A stretch of DNA of 64,000 nt, taken from positions 124,001 through 188,000 of the forward strand of contig JADKBL010000003.1 in the NCBI GenBank assembly GCA_016718875.1, in the 5' to 3' direction. This stretch comes from Bacteroidota bacterium (lineage in GTDB: Bacteria; Bacteroidota; Bacteroidia; Bacteroidales; VadinHA17). The position numbers and the translations under genes are program-made. Shown here piece after piece: positions 59,050 to 64,000 of this stretch (within the stretch, counting starts at the first letter, position 1; each line of letters starts with the position of its first letter). The notes beneath the pieces were generated by a model. That model had not been told where the DNA came from and did no database searches. It saw nothing but the letters and a program-made list of their open reading frames with translations.

Positions 59050-60294
59050 ATGAATTTCCCGTATTTCATAGCACAAAGACTCATTAAAGGACGTAAAGAA
59101 GAGACTTCATTTTCACGTCCGATTAATGTTATTGCCATAATCGGAATTGCCACCGGTCTTGCGGTGATGATCATTGCCGTGGCAATACTAACAGGTTTCA
59201 AGCAGGAGATAAGGGATAAAGTAGTCGGATTCGGTTCGCATATCCAGATCACCAACCTCGACTCCAACATATCATATGAAGCCACACCGATTAATGATAC
59301 GCAATCATTTATTCCGGTATTAAAGCAGACCCCAGGCGTTAAACATATACAGGTTTTTGCCACTAAGGCAGGTATAATCAAAACTGATGAAGAGATACAG
59401 GGTGTTGTATTAAAAGGCGTAGGCAGTGATTTTGACTGGAGCTACTTCGGCAGCAACATCGTTGACGGATCGCCGTTTTCTGTAAGTGATACATCAAGAA
59501 CAGACAAGGTCATCATTTCGAGGAAGCTCTCAGCCATGCTAAGACTGAAAACAGGTGATTCATTTGCAATGCATTTCATTCAGGACCCGCCCCGAATGAG
59601 GAAGTTTACTATTTGCGGGATCTATGAGACCAGCCTTGAGGACTTTGATAAAATATATATCTTCTGTGATATTGGTCATATTCAGCGTCTCAACGGATGG
59701 GATGAGAGCATGGTCAGCGGTTTCGAAATCTTCATTGACAATTTTGACGATCTGGATGTTATGACACAGAAAGTGAGAGATGCGATAGGATATAAGATCG
59801 GAGAGGAAGAACCTACATTTAAAACCACCAGCATACGTACCAAATATCCCCAGATTTTCGACTGGCTCAATTTTCAGGATATCAATGTAGTAATAATAAT
59901 CATCCTGATGCTTGTAGTGGCAGGGTTCAATATGATATCCGGACTCTTGATTCTAATTCTTGAAAAGACAAACATGATAGGTATCCTGAAAGCGCTGGGG
60001 TCTGAAGACAAGGCAATAAGAAAGGTTTTTCTTTATCAGGCAGCCTATCTTATTATAAAAGGATTGATCTGGGGGAATATTGTTGGTTTGGGACTTGCAT
60101 ATCTTCAGCTCAGAACCGGGCTTATATCTCTCGATCCGGCATCCTATTATATTAAGACTGTACCTATTAATCTTGATATCACACATATAATCATGCTGAA
60201 TGCCGGTACGATGGCCGCAATAATTATCATGCTGCTTGTTCCGTCACAGCTGATTACGCGTATTACCCCGGTAAAAGCAATCCGCTACGACTAA
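59050..60294 (+). CDS. FtsX-like ABC permease, LolC/LolE type
   Basis: The 414-residue protein has the LolC/E layout: an N-terminal helix (about residues 25-48), a MacB-PCD periplasmic domain and three C-terminal helices. The start MNFPYFIAQRLIKG and the segment NMISGLLILILEKTNMIGILKALG are typical. It should release lipoproteins from the inner membrane with a LolD-type ATPase. No ATPase gene is beside it; the LolD-like gene at 19302 is a candidate. The Nudix gene follows by 15 bp. Confidence 0.85.
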   Translation: MNFPYFIAQRLIKGRKEETSFSRPINVIAIIGIATGLAVMIIAVAILTGFKQEIRDKVVGFGSHIQITNLDSNISYEATPINDTQSFIPVLKQTPGVKHIQVFATKAGIIKTDEEIQGVVLKGVGSDFDWSYFGSNIVDGSPFSVSDTSRTDKVIISRKLSAMLRLKTGDSFAMHFIQDPPRMRKFTICGIYETSLEDFDKIYIFCDIGHIQRLNGWDESMVSGFEIFIDNFDDLDVMTQKVRDAIGYKIGEEEPTFKTTSIRTKYPQIFDWLNFQDINVVIIIILMLVVAGFNMISGLLILILEKTNMIGILKALGSEDKAIRKVFLYQAAYLIIKGLIWGNIVGLGLAYLQLRTGLISLDPASYYIKTVPINLDITHIIMLNAGTMAAIIIMLLVPSQLITRITPVKAIRYD

Positions 60295-60309
60295 TCCTTT
60301 CAAAAGGTA

Positions 60310-60954
60310 ATGGAAAAGTTTGCCGAAAATCTGAAGCTTGAGATACTGAAGGGATTACCCGGAACTGAAAACCAGTGGCAGATGGCATCATCCGACAGGA
60401 TGATAAGGAATTTTCCAAGGACACCGGGTGCTGATGCAAAAGTTGCTGCAGTCCTCATCCTTCTTTTCCCCTTTCATGGATCGGTCCACACGGTTTTTAT
60501 GCAGAGGCCTGATTATAAAGGAATACACGGGGGACAGATAAGTTTTCCGGGAGGGAAGCGGGAAAATTCTGATGATAATATAATACAGACTGCTCTCAGA
60601 GAAGCTTCTGAGGAGACAGGTGTAAATCCCGATGAAATAAGTGTAATAAATACACTTACTCCGCTGTTCATCCCTGTAAGCAATACTATTGTTACTCCTG
60701 TTGCAGGATGGATGAAGAAAAAGCCGGAGTTCAAACATCATCCCGGCGAAGTTGTATTCCTCTTCGATGGTGAAATAAAAAGATTTCTTGATCCTTCAAT
60801 AGTCAGAATCAAGCCTATGGAGATCCACGGAACCAATATCGATATTAAATACTATGACTATGACGGAAATGTTATCTGGGGTGCAACCGCGATGATGCTT
60901 CACGAGTTGCTGACAATCATACGCAGAGGGAATATTATGTTGACTGTAAATTAA
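60310..60954 (+). CDS. Nudix hydrolase, NudL/CoA-pyrophosphatase-like
   Basis: The 214-residue protein has the CoA-pyrophosphatase pattern VFMQRPDYKGIHGGQISFPGGK followed by the Nudix box ending ALREASEETGV. The spacing of the box matches the NudL type rather than the strict MutT consensus. The likely substrate is coenzyme A or a related nucleoside diphosphate. It follows the LolC/E-like permease by 15 bp and is probably co-transcribed, without an obvious functional link. Confidence 0.85.
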   Translation: MEKFAENLKLEILKGLPGTENQWQMASSDRMIRNFPRTPGADAKVAAVLILLFPFHGSVHTVFMQRPDYKGIHGGQISFPGGKRENSDDNIIQTALREASEETGVNPDEISVINTLTPLFIPVSNTIVTPVAGWMKKKPEFKHHPGEVVFLFDGEIKRFLDPSIVRIKPMEIHGTNIDIKYYDYDGNVIWGATAMMLHELLTIIRRGNIMLTVN

Positions 60955-60974
60955 AACCTGGAACAAATAAGAAC

Positions 60975-61003
60975 CCACCCCTGGCCCCTCCCAGGAGGGG
61001 ATC
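60975..61003. repeat. C/G-run hairpin, single arm
   Basis: CCCCTCC and GGAGGGG form a perfect 7-bp stem with a 2-nt loop, preceded by CCACCCCTGG. This resembles one arm of the element at 23737-23813. It lies between the convergent ends of the Nudix and mltF genes. Confidence 0.6.
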
Positions 61004-61032
61004 CCAAAACCAACAACCAGCAACCTTTACTC

Positions 61033-62493
61033 CTACCTTCCGGATCTCACTATTTCCTGTTTTGCAAATTCAGCCGGAAGTATATTCTTATAATGCTCAT
61101 ACCTGTCGAGAATTTCAGAAACAAAGGCCACGGATTCAGTTCCTCTGAAATATCCGCTCTTCACAACAATATCATTGAAATACTTTGGATCGGATTTTTT
61201 CAGAAGCCAGGTCTCAACATCTTCCCATTTCTGTGGATCCATGCCATTCTTCTCTGCGAGCTTCATTGCATCAAGCACATGACCAGGTCCTGCATTATAA
61301 GAGGCCAGAATAAAATTAAGTCTCTCAGTCTCATCAGGTACTTTCTGAGCATAAATGGAATGCAACCAGTTTATATACCTGACCCCTGCTTTGATGTTGT
61401 TTTTCGGTGACGAAGTTATGTCAATCCCGAATCTTTCACCTGTCATTGGCAACACCTGCATTAATCCATAAGCTCCAGCCCATGATGTTACATCCGGGTC
61501 AAATCTTGACTCCTGACAGATTAGAGATGCCAAAAGCCTCCAGTCCCAGTTAATTGTGTCGCTGAACTGCCTTATAAGGTCATCGTACTTTGACACTTTA
61601 CCTGTATTAAGGGCATAGTAATCGCTTCTCACAATTGTGCTCGATCGCGAATTCCTGAAATACTTTGAATGCAAAAGGGCATATGACTCAGTATTTTTAA
61701 ATGATGATATCCACCTGTTCAGTGCCTCAAGGAGTTTATCAGAGTCATTTTTCCTGACACCCCAGGCGAGTCTCTGAGGAAAACTTACCGGCGTACTTAT
61801 ATCTATATCAGGATAATATGTGGCATTTACCTGTGCTACATTTTCATCACAAACAGTATAGTCAATCTCCCCTTCAGCAACATTCTTAATTAGCTGTTCT
61901 GATTCATACGGGACTTCAATAATTGTTATTGAATCACCGATCTCATGAGCCAGAGTAGTCATGCGCTCTGCATGAGAGGATCCCTCCTGGACATAAACTA
62001 CCTTACCTGCGATATCAAGCTGATTACGTATTAGCTTCTTATCTAGCGACATAGCCGTCATGCTTCTCCAGTTGCGTGGTTTACGCTGGATTAGAACCTG
62101 CCTTGTTTCATCGATAGGTTCTGTAAAGAGCATCTGTTTCTTCCTTGTGGAATTAACAGTGATACCTATAGCAATAAGGTCCGCATCCCCGGAATTCAGC
62201 ATACCGACAGCATGTTCAATATGGTTTTCGGTAATGATCTCAAGATCAATACCGACCTGATCAGCAAAAGCTCTGAGGAGTTCATAATTGAACCCCATCG
62301 GCTCACCCTTGTAAATAAAGTAATTTGTTGAATTAAAATCAGTAATGGCGACAAGCTTCCCTCTTTCTCTAATCTTGTCGAGGTCTGCAGATAATGCAGC
62401 TTCACCTGATGTCCTGAACACTGAATGATCGTCAGAACAGGAAAAAATAACAATTACAAGGAACGAAAATAAAATAATTAACCTTTTTACCAA
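61033..62493 (-). CDS. mltF: membrane-bound lytic transglycosylase F (MltF-like)
   Basis: The 486-residue lipoprotein (lipobox near VIFSC, Cys19) has an N-terminal extracellular solute-binding domain (about 40-280; VAITDFNSTNYFIYKG, ITVNSTRKKQML) and a C-terminal SLT lysozyme-like domain (about 300-440). The catalytic Glu is in ICQESRFDP and is followed by GAYGLMQVLP. It cleaves peptidoglycan glycan strands with anhydro-MurNAc formation. A TATCTTTG -7 element lies 41 bp upstream. Confidence 0.92.
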   Translation of the reverse strand: MVKRLIILFSFLVIVIFSCSDDHSVFRTSGEAALSADLDKIRERGKLVAITDFNSTNYFIYKGEPMGFNYELLRAFADQVGIDLEIITENHIEHAVGMLNSGDADLIAIGITVNSTRKKQMLFTEPIDETRQVLIQRKPRNWRSMTAMSLDKKLIRNQLDIAGKVVYVQEGSSHAERMTTLAHEIGDSITIIEVPYESEQLIKNVAEGEIDYTVCDENVAQVNATYYPDIDISTPVSFPQRLAWGVRKNDSDKLLEALNRWISSFKNTESYALLHSKYFRNSRSSTIVRSDYYALNTGKVSKYDDLIRQFSDTINWDWRLLASLICQESRFDPDVTSWAGAYGLMQVLPMTGERFGIDITSSPKNNIKAGVRYINWLHSIYAQKVPDETERLNFILASYNAGPGHVLDAMKLAEKNGMDPQKWEDVETWLLKKSDPKYFNDIVVKSGYFRGTESVAFVSEILDRYEHYKNILPAEFAKQEIVRSGR

Positions 62494-62533
62494 AAACGTT
62501 GTATTAGTTAAACATTCTTTTCAAAAATGGGTG

Positions 62534-62541
62534 CAAAGATA
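62534..62541 (-). promoter_or_regulatory. putative -7 promoter element of mltF
   Basis: The minus strand reads TATCTTTG, an exact TAnnTTTG match, 41 bp upstream of the mltF start. Confidence 0.55.
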
Positions 62542-62552
62542 CAACTATTTTT

Positions 62553-64000
62553 TTAATTATAAAATGTCCATGCAAGACCAAACGAGAACCGCCTTGTAGT
62601 CATAGGATAAAGCGGAACCATTTCATAATTATAAAGCATTTCAGGATTCATCATTGCATAGTTAAGATGATCGAACATAAGGAAGAATCTTGTTCTCTTC
62701 AGCTTTAAATTAAGAAATACATTTACAAAGGGATATCCTCCTGTTTCATATTGAGTCTGCCTGTAAAATCTGCCAGTTGCCGGCATGTAGGTATAAGGAT
62801 GATACAGGGTATGATATATTACATCAACACCGAGCTGGGTATAGAGCCTTCCATTTGTTTTTTCAAAATTAAAAACATGCTCAATATATGCAGCAGCCCT
62901 GATAGTGGCCAGAGGCAGATCAAGAATATCCATATTGCTGCTTTTCTGAGCAGTCACATCCGGAACAAAATGGAACTTCCATAGTTTAAAATCCTTCCTG
63001 AATGAAAGAGCCATAACATTCAGAGAAGATGTATCCTGTGAAGGAAGTGCAAGTGTATCAAAATCAAGGTAATTATTTATTACCGCATATTTGAATTTAA
63101 TATCCATATTTCTGGCAGGATATATTACCCTGGTTCCAAGTTCCAGTCTTGATTCCTTTTCAGGATCAAGATTCCATTTAAAATGGTTTCCTCCCCACTG
63201 TGTATACCAGAATGATGGGGTCCGCTTATTTAGTTCTCCCGTTACCTGCCATTCGATTTTTCCTTTTTTCAGATTAAACGACCTTGAGGCCAGACCATTA
63301 AAAATAAAGTCTCCCTGCCTGTACCTGTCGAAGAAAAACTCTCCGGTTGCAAGCCAGTGAAACTTGTTTCCGATATGATTTTCAAAACGTCCGACAAAGA
63401 CATTATTTCCTCTGAACCAGTTTGCAGTATCTGAAACAACCGAATCCTGACCCGGAATAATCTGTCCGAACCAGAAATTTTCATTTCTCAGTCCAAAACC
63501 AGCTGAAAAGCTGATATCTTGCATGGTATCTGTAGTAAAATCAAACCTGAAAGTATTCTTCACAAATTTTGAAGAGAGTGAATCAAATGTGGCTGACTTA
63601 TTAATATAGATAGAATCATAGAAGCCGGAGCCAGGTGAGTTGTCAGAATATGTTCGTCTGGAATAATCGAATTGTAAAATATGTGAGAATGTTCCGGTAA
63701 GAGGCACAGGATCAATCCACTTTTTGGGTACAGTATCATTGTCAGGCTTGGCACCAATAAATGTAAATTTCTGGACAACCAGAATATTCCTGTTTTTGAT
63801 AAGGCTGGATGCATCATTAAGTGTGCCCATCTTTACAGGGATGTCCAGGGTATTTGTTATATCAATATCCAGTTCATCCTTCGATGTTATCCCTCCGTTT
63901 TCCTGACCGGATAATCCGTTAATGCCTGCTGATAAATAGAGCTTATATATTGATCCTGTATATGAAGTATAGAATGTGAATGTCTTGTTGTCAGATCTTT
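62553..64000 (-). CDS. Porin_10-family putative outer-membrane porin, 5' part outside the window
   Basis: The open frame runs off the right edge, so the Met at 63830 is internal and at least 482 residues are present. The sequence is a long series of amphipathic strands rich in Phe, Tyr and Asn. Examples are THILQFDYSRRTYSD-like and FFDRYRQGDFIFNG segments, and it ends RRFSFGLAWTFYN with the terminal aromatic expected of an outer-membrane barrel. It resembles the putative porin family PF14121 of Bacteroidota. The substrate is unknown. Confidence 0.8.
   Translation of the reverse strand, partial: RSDNKTFTFYTSYTGSIYKLYLSAGINGLSGQENGGITSKDELDIDITNTLDIPVKMGTLNDASSLIKNRNILVVQKFTFIGAKPDNDTVPKKWIDPVPLTGTFSHILQFDYSRRTYSDNSPGSGFYDSIYINKSATFDSLSSKFVKNTFRFDFTTDTMQDISFSAGFGLRNENFWFGQIIPGQDSVVSDTANWFRGNNVFVGRFENHIGNKFHWLATGEFFFDRYRQGDFIFNGLASRSFNLKKGKIEWQVTGELNKRTPSFWYTQWGGNHFKWNLDPEKESRLELGTRVIYPARNMDIKFKYAVINNYLDFDTLALPSQDTSSLNVMALSFRKDFKLWKFHFVPDVTAQKSSNMDILDLPLATIRAAAYIEHVFNFEKTNGRLYTQLGVDVIYHTLYHPYTYMPATGRFYRQTQYETGGYPFVNVFLNLKLKRTRFFLMFDHLNYAMMNPEMLYNYEMVPLYPMTTRRFSFGLAWTFYN

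Overview
The window looks like a chromosomal fragment of a Bacteroidota bacterium, most likely of the order Bacteroidales. The evidence is a fused SecDF, a type IX secretion cargo protein with a gliding-motility-type C-terminal domain next to a PorP/SprF-like outer-membrane protein, the families DUF4783, DUF1343/NamZ, Porin_10 and TIGR02757, and exact matches to the Bacteroidota -7 promoter element TAnnTTTG 17-61 nt upstream of eleven genes. I found no rRNA, tRNA, CRISPR array, transposase, phage gene or origin.

Layout. (1) 1-3.9 kb, + strand: the end of an unrecognised gene, then two paralogous exported carbon-nitrogen hydrolases flanking an exported serine esterase. (2) 4.1-13.5 kb, - strand: a tight six-gene glycan operon (GH2 lipoprotein, TIM-barrel protein, GH42, ROK kinase, MFS permease, SIS protein) with no SusC/SusD. 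(3) 13.5-20.4 kb: mutS; a divergent saccharopine-dehydrogenase-like gene; an operon of LolD-like ATPase, TIGR02757 protein and TrmN6 methyltransferase; and tatA. (4) 20.6-28.4 kb: secDF, then a MacB-type efflux operon (adaptor, permease, TolC) with no ATPase gene. (5) 28.6-33.6 kb: glmM, divergent from rluB-like, era and der, then a small lipoprotein. (6) 33.6-44.0 kb, - strand: a surface-protein operon of giant adhesin, PorP/SprF, PD40/PKD protein, unknown exported protein and a propeller/SpoIIE sensor phosphatase. (7) 44.1-48.3 kb: rlmH and a very large NtrY-like sensor kinase. (8) 48.4-64 kb: DUF4783 protein, nadC, glutamine synthetase, a degenerate-metalloprotease lipoprotein, valS, an M28 peptidase, an aminotransferase, NamZ, a LolC/E-like permease, a Nudix hydrolase, MltF and a Porin_10 protein cut by the window edge.

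Sequence quality dominates the reading. Nine genes, including the essential valS, are broken by twelve frameshifts. Ten of these are explained by loss of a single base, usually in a short run of one nucleotide. I rebuilt these genes across the shifts and treat the breaks as probable assembly errors rather than pseudogenes. The features most worth following up are the surface-protein operon, the nitrilase-esterase-nitrilase cassette, the degenerate metalloprotease, the hendecad tail of TatA and a family of intergenic repeats with a 10-bp period.
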